Of a DNA stretch of 44,667 nucleotides, positions 44,592 through 44,667 are shown one piece after another. The position numbers and the translations under genes were made by a program. Source of the stretch: Bacteriovoracaceae bacterium (lineage in GTDB: Bacteria > Bdellovibrionota > Bacteriovoracia > Bacteriovoracales > Bacteriovoracaceae); the NCBI GenBank assembly GCA_947450475.1, contig CANFVK010000010.1:1-44667 (forward strand), given 5' to 3'. Under the pieces are notes generated by a model, which was not told where the DNA came from, ran no database searches, and was given only the letters and a program-made list of their open reading frames with translations. The stretch's first letter is position 1; every line of letters begins with the position of its first letter.

Positions 44592-44667
44592 ATGGGATCT
44601 GTAAATAAAACTGACGTCGCACATTTTGAAAATGACGTATTAAAAGCAAACAAACCAGTTCTAGTTG
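44592..44667 (+). CDS. trxA: Thioredoxin, N-terminal part (cut by the window end)
   Basis: ATG at 44592 with GGAG eight bases upstream. The 25 codons present read a typical thioredoxin start ending FENDVLKANKPVLV, which in the family runs into DFWAEWCGPC just beyond the window. The active-site CGPC is therefore not seen. Divergent from the RDD gene. Confidence 0.85.
   Translation, partial: MGSVNKTDVAHFENDVLKANKPVLV

Noticed and set aside
44436..44624. 62-codon minus-strand frame at the window end
   Set aside because: It overlaps the RDD gene start and runs antisense to the thioredoxin gene and its ribosome site; not protein-like.

Overview
The window is AT-rich (by eye clearly below 45% GC), densely packed, and holds only chromosomal-type genes. 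The mix of housekeeping genes (metF, metH, psd, groES/groEL, polA, RDD protein, start of trxA) with many Sec-exported proteins of unknown function, a TonB-dependent receptor and short or absent Shine-Dalgarno leaders points to a Gram-negative bacterium. My best guess is the Bdellovibrionota (Bacteriovorax/Halobacteriovorax-like predators). This is an inference from gene content, not from any marker I could compare.

Region by region. 1-2936: a broken FkbM-type methyltransferase gene leaving the window, a two-gene unit (exported glycine-zipper protein plus a small membrane protein), a UPF0489 (arginase-fold) protein and a LacX-like aldose epimerase, all on the minus strand. 3034-8132: metF-metH-unknown operon closed by a strong bidirectional terminator. 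8216-10394: a tiny Ala/Pro/Glu lipoprotein, a two-gene putative regulator, and an endonuclease/phosphatase-fold gene with an inverted repeat at its start. 10361-12412: phosphatidylserine decarboxylase and an exported HtrA/DegP-like protease. 12398-17152: a vitamin B12 uptake locus, with binding protein, permease and ATPase on the minus strand and a TonB-dependent receptor on the plus strand behind a promoter and compact cobalamin riboswitch. It fits functionally with the B12-dependent MetH upstream. 17165-20864: an oligopeptide/microcin-C-type (Yej-like) importer without its ATPase. 20922-24971: a run of exported or unknown proteins, including a matrixin metalloprotease and a duplicated small exported family.

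25076-32782 is the most unusual region. A type III polyketide synthase and an enoyl-CoA hydratase (plus strand) converge on an operon of carrier protein, AMP-ligase, MBOAT membrane acyltransferase and SsuD-like flavin monooxygenase (minus strand). A membrane SGNH-hydrolase-like protein is divergent from that operon. Carrier, ligase, MBOAT and SGNH protein are the same four parts as DltC, DltA, DltB and DltD, but with a different ligase, an added monooxygenase and a nearby polyketide pathway. I read this as a candidate undescribed system for making an activated (possibly aromatic) acyl group and exporting it to an acceptor outside the inner membrane.

32852-34816 is groES-groEL. 34994-41266 holds two paralogous large proteins, each fusing an RnfD/NqrB-like (UnbU-like) membrane domain to FG-GAP repeats and a UnbV/ASPIC domain, with an opposing polytopic membrane protein between them. 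41272-44667 contains polA (proofreading site degenerate), an RDD membrane protein and the start of a thioredoxin gene. I saw no rRNA, tRNA, CRISPR array, insertion sequence or prophage.
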